Positions 17,310 through 26,406 of a stretch of 64,000 nt of DNA are shown here, piece after piece. The notes under the pieces were generated by a model. It worked only from the letters and a program-made list of their open reading frames with translations, was not told the origin of the DNA and did no database searches. This DNA is from Treponema sp. (GTDB taxonomy: Bacteria; Spirochaetota; Spirochaetia; Treponematales; Treponemataceae): contig JAEDGP010000003.1 of the NCBI GenBank assembly GCA_016297405.1, forward strand, positions 1-64,000, written 5' to 3'. Each line of letters begins with the position of its first letter. The first letter of the stretch is position 1. The translations under genes and the position numbers were made by a program.

Positions 17310-18401
17310 CTAAATGGACAATTCCAGCTGTCCGTTTTCCTTTATTTTACAATGCCGTTCTCCAGGTTTTTCCATACGAAAACGACAATAATCTTTATAA
17401 TCTTCAATGACTGGAGCACCGCACTCAATGTATTTTGCGCAAGTATTCTCAATCTTGCTTTTAGAAATCTGCCCTAAAGCAAGCTGAGTTTCCAGCTTTG
17501 AATGGAGATATTTTCCCACAACGTCCGCATTTTTGCAAAAGCAGGACTTATGAAAAGCCACATCCCTATTGTATTCAAGCGCGAACTGCGCGGTTATAAG
17601 AGCCCCGCTTCCATCCGGTGCCTGCACAACCACAGTAGAAGGCGACAAAGCTGCAATGATTCTGTTTCTCTGAACAAATCGCCATTTTTCGCTTGGAACG
17701 CCAGGAACATATTCGCTGATTATGCATCCGCCTGTCTTTATTATGGATTCGGCAAGCTTTCTGTTTGTTGAAGGAACCACAGCGTCACAGCCACAAGGCA
17801 GAACAGCACATGTTTTTCCAACAACCCCAACGTCAATTCCTTTTTCCTGTGCATGGTAAAAAGCCTGAACACTTCCGGTATGAGCAGCTGCATCCACTCC
17901 TGCCGCAAGGCCAGAAACTACTGTCACTCCATCAAGGCAAGCGTCTTTTGCAAAAGCAACGGCACCTTCCCTTCCTTCTGGAGTGATATGTCTTGTTCCA
18001 ACTACAGAAACAGTTCTTTCGCCCAAAATAGAGATATCCCCATAATAAAAAAGGACGAAGGGCGCATTGGAAGTTTCACGAAGTAAAGCTGGATAAAGGG
18101 CATCGGAATAAGTTACACCTTTTATGCCTTTTGCTTTCAGCAGCGCAACTTCCTTTTCGGTGGCAGCAAGTCGTTCCATGCCATTCCAAACCGCGCGCTT
18201 AATTTCTCTATTGCAAAAACAAGAAATCTCTTCTATAGACAATATTGCAAGTTCTTTGGTGCTGTCAAGTTTTTTAAACAAATTTATCTTTTCAGCAAGG
18301 GAAAGAAATGAAATTCCTGCAAGTGAGACAAGTAGTTTTTCCTTTTCGGGATTAATCTTCGAACTGAATATCAAGGCAGATCTTTTTATTTTGCTTTGCA
18401 A
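17310..18401 (-). CDS. dprA: DNA-processing protein DprA (Smf)
   Basis: DprA loads RecA on single-stranded DNA during transformation and related recombination. The Rossmann-like core is present: VSVVGTRHITPEGR, VVSGLAAGVDAAAHTGSVQ, VLPCGCDAVVPSTNRKL, RNRIIAALS and GSGALITAQFALE, at about 125-285. The N-terminal 60 residues form a helical SAM-like domain. The start is uncertain: the frame opens at a TTG that overlaps the end of the TPR lipoprotein gene by 50 bases and no clear ribosome site is seen. The topA neighbour is the normal context. Confidence 0.92.
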   Translation of the reverse strand: MQSKIKRSALIFSSKINPEKEKLLVSLAGISFLSLAEKINLFKKLDSTKELAILSIEEISCFCNREIKRAVWNGMERLAATEKEVALLKAKGIKGVTYSDALYPALLRETSNAPFVLFYYGDISILGERTVSVVGTRHITPEGREGAVAFAKDACLDGVTVVSGLAAGVDAAAHTGSVQAFYHAQEKGIDVGVVGKTCAVLPCGCDAVVPSTNRKLAESIIKTGGCIISEYVPGVPSEKWRFVQRNRIIAALSPSTVVVQAPDGSGALITAQFALEYNRDVAFHKSCFCKNADVVGKYLHSKLETQLALGQISKSKIENTCAKYIECGAPVIEDYKDYCRFRMEKPGERHCKIKENGQLELSI

Positions 18402-19068
18402 GTTTTACCATATCATCAGATTTGCAGTTATCTATGATATTGTCATATTGTTCTATTGCCTTTGAATAATTCCCGGTAAGATAATATGCCTCACCCAATC
18501 GGAACATTCCGTCATAATGGCGTTTTTCGATTGACAAAAGCTTTTCAAAATACGGAACGGCTTTTTCCGGTTCATCAAGGAAATTGGTATACAAAACTCC
18601 AAGCCCATATAAAACCCCGGTATTCCTGTCATCAATTTTATTGGATGCAATGTAGCATTGTTCGGAAAGCTTCAGATATTCCATTTTTTCCGAAGCCTTT
18701 ACCAACGGATTATTTGCCATGTAGCCTGCACAAACCGCTGCGTAATAATAAATTATCGGATTTTCCGGATAGATTTTGGATGCATTGGTGAAGGCGTCCA
18801 AGGCTTTGTCCCACATCTTTTTGTCCATATAGCGGGTACCAAGAATCTTGTACCAGATGCCAATCTTGTCATACTTCTTGATCAATTCCTGAGCTTCGCC
18901 ATCATACTGCTTGATACCTTCTTCAATATTTTCGGCATTTCCAGGATTACCTGAGTACTTTTCCATGTTTTCTATTCGAGCTTTCAGCAAATCCTTATTG
19001 GAATAATTGCAGGCACAGAAAACCAATGAGGCTGCAACCAGTGCAGCAATGAAAGAAACTTTTTTCAT
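18352..19068 (-). CDS. TPR-repeat lipoprotein
   Basis: This 238-residue envelope lipoprotein starts with a lipoprotein signal peptide (MKKVSFIAALVAASLVF then CAC; Cys20 fits the relaxed spirochaetal lipobox best). Helical repeats from about 75 onward have TPR spacing, clearest in MWDKALDAFTNASKIYPENP, EPEKAVPYFEKLLSIEKRHY and YSKAIEQYDNIIDNC. It probably acts as a scaffold at the inner or outer membrane. GGAGG precedes the ATG, which overlaps the upstream recombinase stop by 4 bases (ATGA), suggesting coupled translation. Confidence 0.82.
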   Translation of the reverse strand: MKKVSFIAALVAASLVFCACNYSNKDLLKARIENMEKYSGNPGNAENIEEGIKQYDGEAQELIKKYDKIGIWYKILGTRYMDKKMWDKALDAFTNASKIYPENPIIYYYAAVCAGYMANNPLVKASEKMEYLKLSEQCYIASNKIDDRNTGVLYGLGVLYTNFLDEPEKAVPYFEKLLSIEKRHYDGMFRLGEAYYLTGNYSKAIEQYDNIIDNCKSDDMVKLAKQNKKICLDIQFED

Positions 19069-20024
19069 TTTTCCTCCGATTTATTTTTATGACCAGGGAA
19101 GTACTTCTGATGATAATCTGAAAGCTCTTTATCGTCAACATGAGTGTATATTTGTGTTGTCGCAAGATCTGTATGTCCCAAAAGTTGCTGAACTGAACGA
19201 AGATCAGCCCCGCCCCATAGCAGATGAGTTGCAAAGGAGTGTCGAAGAGTATGAACTTTGGAATCAATGCCTGAAACATTTTCCAAAGCCTGAAACCTTT
19301 TCCAGATACCTTTTCTGCTGATGCCTTCACCTCTGTAGTTCACAAAAACAAACGGAACGCTCTTTATTCCCACGAGGGCGGGTCGAGCCTGATGCATATA
19401 CAGCTGAAGTTTTTCAAAAGCCCGCATTCCAAAAGGAACAATGCGTTCCTTGTTGCCCTTACCTCTGACCAGAATCAAATGTTCATGCATGTGCAGATTT
19501 TCGACTAAAAGCCCGGCAGCCTCGCTGATTCTTAATCCGCATGAATAAATCAGTTCGAAAAGCGCACTATCACGAATGCCTTCAGGAGTAGACGTATCTA
19601 TTGCATCAAGCAAATTTTCTATTTCTTCAACAGAAAGAACTTTGGGAAGATTCCTGGAAGCTTTAGGCCGATCCAAAAGCAAAGCTATGTTTTCTTTCCA
19701 GATTCCCAGGCGAACAAGATAGGAACCAAAGGATCTTAACGAAGAAATGTCTTTTGCCACTGTTAAAGGCGAATTGCCTGAAGTCTTTCTCCAGGCAAGA
19801 AAATAAATCAAATCCTGTATTTCAAGCAACGCAAGTTTTTTTTGATTTTCAACACACCAATGCAAAAAAGTTTCAGCGGAAAGACGGTATGTAATTGCAG
19901 TCTGTTCCGAATGTCTTGAAACCAGTATCAAATCTGAATAGAACCTGCTAAGCAGGTCCTGAACCTTATCTTCTACCAAAGTTAATTGTGCTTGAAAGAT
20001 TTCTCTCGCGAGCTTCTCTTGCAC
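19065..20024 (-). CDS. xerD: Tyrosine recombinase XerD-type
   Basis: This second Xer-family recombinase (319 residues) has an N-terminal core-binding domain and the catalytic residues Arg in YSCGLRISEA, GKGNKERIVPFG, HTLRHSFATHLL, LGHTDLATTQIYTHV with the Tyr. It follows ftsZ. The GTG start overlaps the ftsZ coding end by 59 bases; no good ribosome site is visible and a downstream TTG is possible. With the XerC-type gene 4 kb away it could supply the two-subunit dif recombinase; which is C or D is inferred from position only. Confidence 0.85.
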   Translation of the reverse strand: MQEKLAREIFQAQLTLVEDKVQDLLSRFYSDLILVSRHSEQTAITYRLSAETFLHWCVENQKKLALLEIQDLIYFLAWRKTSGNSPLTVAKDISSLRSFGSYLVRLGIWKENIALLLDRPKASRNLPKVLSVEEIENLLDAIDTSTPEGIRDSALFELIYSCGLRISEAAGLLVENLHMHEHLILVRGKGNKERIVPFGMRAFEKLQLYMHQARPALVGIKSVPFVFVNYRGEGISRKGIWKRFQALENVSGIDSKVHTLRHSFATHLLWGGADLRSVQQLLGHTDLATTQIYTHVDDKELSDYHQKYFPGHKNKSEEK

Positions 20025-21315
20025 GCTTTCTTTGCAATGCAGACTGAGAAGAATCTGTTACATCTGCCTTTGTTGCAAAACTTCCAAATGCAGAAGGATT
20101 ATATACAGGCTTTTCTGCTTCAAGTTCATCTACCGGTTTCTTTTCATTGTCAAATCCATCATTAAAAGAAAAATTATCATTAGCTTCATCGAAGCCTACA
20201 GATTCTGTGTTATCTTTAAGAGGATTATGGAAAAGCTTATCATAATCATCTGAATTGAAAACATTAGGATCTTTCTTTTCCGATTCACTTGGCTCGATGA
20301 TTACAGGCTCTTCGATTTTGTTCTTTGTCTGATCGTTGAAACCAGTAGCAATGACAGTCACACTAATACTGTCACCCATGCTCTCATCAATCACAATACC
20401 AGGTTTCAAATCATATCCTGGGCAAGCAGAAGCTGTTACGATATTTGAAATTTCCTTAAGCTCATTAAGATTAAAATCACTGCTGGCGCGAACATTTACC
20501 AGGAAATGTTTTGCTCCATCGATTTTTGTATCCTCAAGCAAAGGATTGTTTATTGCCCTTTGAGCTGCATCTACGGCGCGGTTTTCTCCAGAAGCATTCC
20601 CAATGCCAAACAAAGCTGTCCCCTGACCTCTCATGGCTGCACGAACATCAGCAAAGTCAATATTCGGAGTTCCATAATCGGTGATGATTGTAGACATTCC
20701 TTCAATGCTCTGTCTAAGCAAATCGTCGGCGGCAAGGAACTGCTGCTTAAAATTCATCTGTTTTGATTCACCATCAAAAACTTCACAAATCTTGGCATTT
20801 GGAATGACGATTATGGAATCAACTGCCTCACGAAGTTTTTTAAGCCCTTCCCTGGCATGTTCCATGCGCATTTCCCCTTCCCATTCAAATGGGGTAGTTA
20901 CAATGCCTACCGCAAGAGCACCGATTTCCTTTGCAATGCGGGCAACCACAGGAGCTGAACCAGTTCCAGTTCCACCACCCATTCCTGCGGTAATGAAAAC
21001 CATATTTGCACCTTTAAGAATATTCTGAATTGCTTCCTTATCTTCTTCAGCAGCCTTTTCACCAATATCAGGATCTCCGCCAGCTCCAAGTCCCTGAGTC
21101 AATTTTTGCCCGATTGCAAGACGTTTTGGAGCCGAAGATTTTCCCAATGCAAGCAAATCGGTATTCAAAGCAATGAATTCCACATTCTTAAAATTTGCTT
21201 CGATCATTCTATTCACGGCATTAGAACCGCCGCCGCCACATCCAATAACCTTGATTACAGTTGGACTTGCAACGCTTACACTAGATCCTTTATCATTAAC
21301 TACTTCGTATTCCAT
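19966..21315 (-). CDS. ftsZ: Cell division protein FtsZ
   Basis: FtsZ is the tubulin-like GTPase that forms the division ring. The GTP-binding motif GGGTGTGS is at residues 113-120, with the [18 protein letters not shown]-terminus and the NxDFADV.. T7 region later. After the core (about residue 325) comes an acidic linker of about 100 residues and a basic end, [21 protein letters not shown] split at the end, without the usual D/E-I-P-x-F/Y-L-R peptide. The GTG four codons upstream lies in the GGAGG site, so the ATG after it is used. Confidence 0.97.
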   Translation of the reverse strand: MEYEVVNDKGSSVSVASPTVIKVIGCGGGGSNAVNRMIEANFKNVEFIALNTDLLALGKSSAPKRLAIGQKLTQGLGAGGDPDIGEKAAEEDKEAIQNILKGANMVFITAGMGGGTGTGSAPVVARIAKEIGALAVGIVTTPFEWEGEMRMEHAREGLKKLREAVDSIIVIPNAKICEVFDGESKQMNFKQQFLAADDLLRQSIEGMSTIITDYGTPNIDFADVRAAMRGQGTALFGIGNASGENRAVDAAQRAINNPLLEDTKIDGAKHFLVNVRASSDFNLNELKEISNIVTASACPGYDLKPGIVIDESMGDSISVTVIATGFNDQTKNKIEEPVIIEPSESEKKDPNVFNSDDYDKLFHNPLKDNTESVGFDEANDNFSFNDGFDNEKKPVDELEAEKPVYNPSAFGSFATKADVTDSSQSALQRKRAREARERNLSSTINFGRR

Positions 21316-21335
21316 TTTTCCTCCCACACCCCTGA

Positions 21336-22580
21336 CTAGAAAAATTTCTTTATGATTTTCTTAATATTTTCAAGATTTCCTGTCTTTTCGGAAGACACAA
21401 CCTTTGCTTTTTTCGTTCGTTTGGTAGCTCTTGAGTTTTCTCTGCCTCTGCCGTAAATTACAAGTCCCACAGCAGCATCCCATTCAGGTCCCGCATAATC
21501 TTCTTCGATTCCACCCATTTTTTCCGGGAATCCCACACGAACAGCAGAAGTTCCAAAAACATCCTGAACAAGCTCTACAATGCCATCAAGATTTGCGCCC
21601 CCACCAGTAAGAATGATATTGCCGGCAAGTCTTGTAATAGTAGAACCTTCCATGATTTTGTCACGAACAATCATGAGGATTTCTTCCATGCGGGCAGTAA
21701 TGATTTCACAAAGTTCAGAACGTGGAAATTCCTGAGGAGGTCTTCCACCAAGACCATTTACGATTACAGTCTCGTCAGGATTTATATTTTCCATCCAACA
21801 GCTTCCTGACTGAATTTTCAACGTTTCGGCATCAGCCAAAGAAATACCTTTTTCAATATAGATATCCTGTGTAATCATATTTCCGCCAACAGGCACTGAA
21901 TCAGTGAAAACAGGAGAGTCGTTTAAAATAACAAGAATGTCGGTGGTGCCTGCTCCAAGATCTATGATAATGGACCCAAGATCCCTTTCGTCTTTTGTAA
22001 CAACCGAATAGCTGCATGCAAGTGTTTTAGGAAGAATAGTATCTACAAAATATCCGGCACGTCCCACACTTGATTTTATGTTCTGCAAAGTTGTTCTTGA
22101 AGCAGAAATTATATGAAACGAACCTTCAAGTTTATATCCGATCTGGTTAATGGGATCTTTTACACCCCTATTGTCATCTACAGTAAATTCCTGGCAAACA
22201 TCGCAAAGAATTTCCCTGTCATCTGGAATCTTAATTGCAAAAGCAGATTCCTTTACGCGACGCACATCATCGGCATCAACTTCACGGCTGCCTCTGCCTT
22301 TTTTTGATATTGCAACCTTTCCTGTTGTATTAAGTCCTTCAATCTGCTCGCCGCCAATGTCAGTAATTACAGAATGTACGTCAACGCCACCATTCTGTTC
22401 CGCATTTTCAATCGCTTTGCGTATTACATTTGATGCAGCTTCAATATTCACAATATTTCCATTGCGCATTCCCGAAGATTTTTCTGAAGCTGTTCCGATA
22501 ATACGAAATCTTCCGTCAACGTCAGTTTCCCCAATGACAACACGGACATTACTTGTACCGATATCAAGACCTACAACCAT
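21336..22580 (-). CDS. ftsA: Cell division protein FtsA
   Basis: FtsA is the actin-like ATPase that tethers FtsZ to the membrane and recruits division proteins. The protein has the actin-fold phosphate loops (VVGLDIGTSNVRVVIGE at the N-terminus, IIDLGAGTTDILV near 205, ILTGGGANLDGI near 325) and a C-terminal amphipathic helix ENIKKIIKKFF that fits a membrane-targeting sequence. Length 414 is normal. GGTGGGA precedes the ATG; ftsZ follows 20 bases later. Confidence 0.96.
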   Translation of the reverse strand: MVVGLDIGTSNVRVVIGETDVDGRFRIIGTASEKSSGMRNGNIVNIEAASNVIRKAIENAEQNGGVDVHSVITDIGGEQIEGLNTTGKVAISKKGRGSREVDADDVRRVKESAFAIKIPDDREILCDVCQEFTVDDNRGVKDPINQIGYKLEGSFHIISASRTTLQNIKSSVGRAGYFVDTILPKTLACSYSVVTKDERDLGSIIIDLGAGTTDILVILNDSPVFTDSVPVGGNMITQDIYIEKGISLADAETLKIQSGSCWMENINPDETVIVNGLGGRPPQEFPRSELCEIITARMEEILMIVRDKIMEGSTITRLAGNIILTGGGANLDGIVELVQDVFGTSAVRVGFPEKMGGIEEDYAGPEWDAAVGLVIYGRGRENSRATKRTKKAKVVSSEKTGNLENIKKIIKKFF

Positions 22581-22597
22581 CTATTCCCACCAAATGA

Positions 22598-23446
22598 TTA
22601 TTTTCTGTAAGACACAGAGCCATAGCGAAGATCTATTTCGCCGGCATCAGGCTCAATTTTATTTACAACATCTAATGCTATCATCATATACTTTAATGAA
22701 TCTTCATTCAATGAGCGATCGGTAAGAACTCGAACTTTTGATGCTACAGGAATAAGAACAAGCTCATAGTTTCCATATTCTTTTGGTACTACACAGATTT
22801 CTGAGACTGCAGCCAGATATTTCTGAGGCAATTTCTGAATATTGTAAATCTGTTCGATAAGTGGTCTATATTTTGAAGGAAGTCTCATCCCATCAGAATA
22901 ATGTTCTACAGGAAGACCAGAAATAATTGGCATTGATGCATTTTCTGCATCCCCTTTTCTTTCAGGGAAAATATATCCATTCCTGTCAATCTGTACTGGA
23001 ACAGAATGTCCGTTGTTAACTATAAATGTGGAGGCAACTGGTGTTCTTTCAGCCACTTCAATGTAGATTTTATTTGGAAACGATTTGCGTACTGAAACAG
23101 TGTCGATACCTGGCATGGATGCTATAATGGCAACAGCTTTATCTGCATCAAAATCAAACCAGTTGGCCACATTCATAGGTCTAAGAACATCTACAATTTC
23201 ACCGGCAGAGTAATTCTCTGTTCCTGACACAGATACTACAGGATATTCAAGACTAGGCTTAAGAAATTTATAATAGGCAAATTCTCCTGCAACACAAAGT
23301 GCAAGAACCACAAAAACAACTTTAAGTACTGTAATTAACTTATCCTGCTTTGCTTCCCTCTGCATTGCTGGAATGAAGTCAGATTTCTTTGCTCCAAAGA
23401 AATCATCATCTTCATAATCGGTGAACTGAATACTTAAATCACTCAT
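22598..23446 (-). CDS. ftsQ: Cell division protein FtsQ/DivIB
   Basis: A 282-residue bitopic division protein: a cytoplasmic acidic N-terminus, one membrane segment (about 38-57), then a POTRA-like domain (about 70-140, V.VSGTENYSAGEIVDVL ... FPNKIYIEVAERTPVA) and a beta-domain. This is the FtsQ/DivIB plan, acting in the FtsQBL complex in the periplasm. Its start overlaps ftsW by 8 bases. Confidence 0.9.
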   Translation of the reverse strand: MSDLSIQFTDYEDDDFFGAKKSDFIPAMQREAKQDKLITVLKVVFVVLALCVAGEFAYYKFLKPSLEYPVVSVSGTENYSAGEIVDVLRPMNVANWFDFDADKAVAIIASMPGIDTVSVRKSFPNKIYIEVAERTPVASTFIVNNGHSVPVQIDRNGYIFPERKGDAENASMPIISGLPVEHYSDGMRLPSKYRPLIEQIYNIQKLPQKYLAAVSEICVVPKEYGNYELVLIPVASKVRVLTDRSLNEDSLKYMMIALDVVNKIEPDAGEIDLRYGSVSYRK

Positions 23447-24638
23447 AAACGTTTACTCCGGAAAAACTATTTATTAATACAACATTATTTTCATCCACAA
23501 TGTCATTTTCGGTATCAAATCGTGAGGCATTAATGATAAAACCACACATTGCAAGGGAAAGAACGATTGACGATCCCCCAAGCGAAAAGAAAGGAAGGGG
23601 TATTCCAGTCGAAGGAAGAGCCCCGCAAACTACTGCGCAGTTCAAAAGAGACTGAAGCAGTATCATGGAAACAAAACCAAAGCTGGCATATGCGGCAAAA
23701 CGGTTTTTGCAGATAACAGCTGTTCTGTACCCTCTCCAGGAAAACACTCCAAGAAGCACAAAATACACAATCACGCCAAAAAGACCCATTGCTTCTGACC
23801 ATGCAGCAAAAATATAGTCCGACTGAACTTCAGGAACCCTCATACTGACATTCAACCCGGATCCAATTCCAGTTCCCCAAAATCCACCAGTACTTACAGC
23901 TCTTTTGGAAAGAATCGGCTGATAATTGATTGTATCTGCATGCTCTTCTGGTCTGACAAAACCAATCACACGTTCAATTCGGTATTCCTCGCTCAGTACA
24001 AAAATTCCAAAAGCAATCAAAAGCAACGGAAGCAGCAGAAAGAACCACCTCAGACGCACTCCGGAAGCCACAAACATAACCATGCAAACAACAAAAATAA
24101 AAGCTGTTGTTGAAAGATCTTTCTGAAACGCAACCAAAAGCAACTGGAAAAGCATCATCATGACACAAGGAAAAAGAGTCTTTTCATCATCGTCTAAAAT
24201 AGAAGCTTCCTTGTCAAAGTAATTGGCCAGATAAAGCACAATTGCAAATTTTACCAATTCAGAGGGCTGAAAAGTAAAGTTCATTGGCATTCTGATCCAT
24301 CGAACCGCATCATTCTTTTCTATTCCTATGCCAGGTACATGAATGAGCAAACAGAGCATAATCGTCAGAAAAACAATAAATGGCAACATTTTTTTGATAA
24401 GCTGCATTCTTACACTGGCAAAGAAAAGCAGAAGAAAAATGCCAAAAGCCACATATGCCAACTGTCTTTTCACAAAATACATGGAATCACCGAACATTTT
24501 GCTGGCAGTATTCCCAGATGCAAAATATAGCGTGAATATACCAAGCCCAAGCAAAAGTATGGTTGAAAGCAAAAAGAGAAAATCGCTTTTATGATATTTT
24601 TCCAACGGACGGTCAGAAAAAAATACGTATCCACCCAT
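23439..24638 (-). CDS. ftsW: SEDS-family septal peptidoglycan polymerase FtsW
   Basis: This 399-residue integral membrane protein has about ten hydrophobic segments and SEDS hallmarks, including FQPSELVKFAIVLYLA (about 120-135) and SLGGSSIVLSLAMCG near 350. FtsW polymerises septal glycan with a partner PBP. The assignment over RodA rests on the dcw context between murF and ftsQ. The ATG overlaps the murF stop by one base. Confidence 0.94.
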   Translation of the reverse strand: MGGYVFFSDRPLEKYHKSDFLFLLSTILLLGLGIFTLYFASGNTASKMFGDSMYFVKRQLAYVAFGIFLLLFFASVRMQLIKKMLPFIVFLTIMLCLLIHVPGIGIEKNDAVRWIRMPMNFTFQPSELVKFAIVLYLANYFDKEASILDDDEKTLFPCVMMMLFQLLLVAFQKDLSTTAFIFVVCMVMFVASGVRLRWFFLLLPLLLIAFGIFVLSEEYRIERVIGFVRPEEHADTINYQPILSKRAVSTGGFWGTGIGSGLNVSMRVPEVQSDYIFAAWSEAMGLFGVIVYFVLLGVFSWRGYRTAVICKNRFAAYASFGFVSMILLQSLLNCAVVCGALPSTGIPLPFFSLGGSSIVLSLAMCGFIINASRFDTENDIVDENNVVLINSFSGVNVYE

Positions 24639-26110
24639 TACTTATCAACCTCTTGATCTTCTGCAATCTGAGTAATCACTCTTTCAAGAGAAAGTCCTCT
24701 GGAAGCTTTTACAAGAATGAGGGCATTGTCCTTTGCGTTATTCAAAATAAAAGACGAAGCTTCCAAAATCTGTTCAGAGCCAAAATCCTGGCTATAGAAA
24801 CACGAAAGTTCGTTCTTAACCAGTGGCTTCACCACATCAAAAGCATTCTTCATGGCCATTCCAAAAAGCACAATTGAATCAGGCATTGAAGAAGCAAGTT
24901 TCTGGCCAATTTTCTTATGTTCATCCCCGGATTTTTCGCCAAGCTCCAGCATATCCCCAAGAACATAGATTTTCTGGCTCACCTCAAGCTTTGAACAAAA
25001 TTCAAGCACACTTGCCATGGAATCAGGATTTGCATTGTAGCAGTCTTTTATTACCTGAACCTTTTTGCCATTTTTGAGCTTTAAGCCAAAAGTTTCCATT
25101 CTGCCACCAATAGCATTCATGCCTTCAATGCCAGCCTTAATTTGAGACGCAGAAAGTCCAAGAGTTCTTCCAACCGCCACTGCTGCCAGTGCATTCAAAT
25201 AATTGTATCTGCCAGAAAGCTTCAGGCGAATGTCTGTTCCATCCAGACTGAACAAAGTTCCGTTCAATCCATCATCACTTTTAAAAACCACATGGCTTTC
25301 AGAAGCAGACACCACATCGCCATAACGAACAACCTGACCTTTTACCACTTCCTTTAAAAAATCAAAATAATCGTCAGCAGCTGGAATGAAAGCTGCTCCA
25401 TCTGATGGAATATATTCGTAAATATGGCGCTTCTCAAAAGCAATATTATCACGGCTTCCAAGAATTCCAATATGTGCCGTTCCTACATTTGTAATCACAG
25501 CATATTTTGGTTTCAAAACGCAAGCGATCTCTGCAATTTCGTTTTTGCGGTTCATGCCCATTTCAAAAACGCCACATTCATGCTCTTTTCTGATGTTAAA
25601 TACAGAAAGCGGCAGTCCGGTTTCACTGTTAAAATTTCCCTGTGTATAAACCACATTGAATTTCTGCTTCAACACAGAAACAACCAGCTCTTTTGTTGTG
25701 GTTTTTCCGCTTGACCCTGTGATTCCAACCTTTATGAGATTTGGAAATTTTTCAACATAACGTTCAGCCGCTTTCTGCAAAGCAGTCATTGTATTTGAAA
25801 CTGCAAAAACACAAAGATTTATGTTTTTTGCTGACAAATCTACATATTTTTGACCATTTTTGAAATTTTCATCAGCGCTGATAAAAACAACGGTCGCTCC
25901 TTTTTCCACAGCCTGATCTACATATTTGTGACCATCTTGAAACTCCCCTGCAAGAGGCACAAATAATGAACTGGCACAAACATTTCTACTGTCTGTTGTA
26001 ACACTTGAAAAGAAGAAATTTTTCTTGTTAACGTTAGACCCAATGAAAGTTCCATGAACAGCATCACATAGCTGATCAAAACTCAAAAGACTTTCAGTTT
26101 CGCCGTTCAT
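24638..26110 (-). CDS. murF: UDP-MurNAc-tripeptide--D-Ala-D-Ala ligase MurF
   Basis: MurF adds D-Ala-D-Ala to the UDP-MurNAc-tripeptide in the cytoplasm. The central ATP loop GITGSSGKTTT lies at about 129-139, with the Mur N-terminal domain before it (TTDSRNV) and the C-terminal ligase domain after about 310 (VIKDCYNANPDSM). Length 490 is slightly above the usual 450. GGAGG precedes the ATG; its start overlaps ftsL by 4 bases. mraY, which usually follows, is absent here. Confidence 0.95.
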   Translation of the reverse strand: MNGETESLLSFDQLCDAVHGTFIGSNVNKKNFFFSSVTTDSRNVCASSLFVPLAGEFQDGHKYVDQAVEKGATVVFISADENFKNGQKYVDLSAKNINLCVFAVSNTMTALQKAAERYVEKFPNLIKVGITGSSGKTTTKELVVSVLKQKFNVVYTQGNFNSETGLPLSVFNIRKEHECGVFEMGMNRKNEIAEIACVLKPKYAVITNVGTAHIGILGSRDNIAFEKRHIYEYIPSDGAAFIPAADDYFDFLKEVVKGQVVRYGDVVSASESHVVFKSDDGLNGTLFSLDGTDIRLKLSGRYNYLNALAAVAVGRTLGLSASQIKAGIEGMNAIGGRMETFGLKLKNGKKVQVIKDCYNANPDSMASVLEFCSKLEVSQKIYVLGDMLELGEKSGDEHKKIGQKLASSMPDSIVLFGMAMKNAFDVVKPLVKNELSCFYSQDFGSEQILEASSFILNNAKDNALILVKASRGLSLERVITQIAEDQEVDK

Positions 26111-26406
26111 TTTTTCCTCCCATTCATATCCACACGGACAATCTCTTCTGTTGTTGCAGGCTTCATTCCCAGGTCTTCAGCCTCTTTTTCTATTCTTTCA
26201 ACGCTTGTCAGCTGACCAATCTCGCCAACAAGCCTTTTGTTTTTTTCTTTTAAATCTTCCTGTTTGTGCTCAAGAACCTCAATCTGCTTCTTTAGATCAG
26301 CATTCTTTCTTGATTGATTGGCAACCACCATCAAAAGGAATGGAATTGCAATGGTCACCGCACAAAGAAAGATTTTTCCACCAACGTCCTTCATCCTCTT
26401 ATTCAT
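26107..26406 (-). CDS. ftsL: Cell division protein FtsL-like
   Basis: A small bitopic protein (99 residues): a short basic N-terminus, one membrane segment at about 11-30, then a coiled coil (about 35-75, LKKQIEVLEHKQEDLKEKN). It is too divergent for a firm family match; the call rests on this topology and on the position between rsmH and murF. The ATG is favoured by GGAGGGG and overlaps the rsmH stop (TGATG). Confidence 0.82.
   Translation of the reverse strand: MNKRMKDVGGKIFLCAVTIAIPFLLMVVANQSRKNADLKKQIEVLEHKQEDLKEKNKRLVGEIGQLTSVERIEKEAEDLGMKPATTEEIVRVDMNGRKK

Noticed and set aside
22150..22725. 191-codon plus-strand frame opposite ftsA/ftsQ
   Set aside because: Antisense shadow with no family resemblance and no start signals.
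23530..23802. Minus-strand alternative frame inside ftsW
   Set aside because: A shadow frame within a strongly conserved membrane protein gene.
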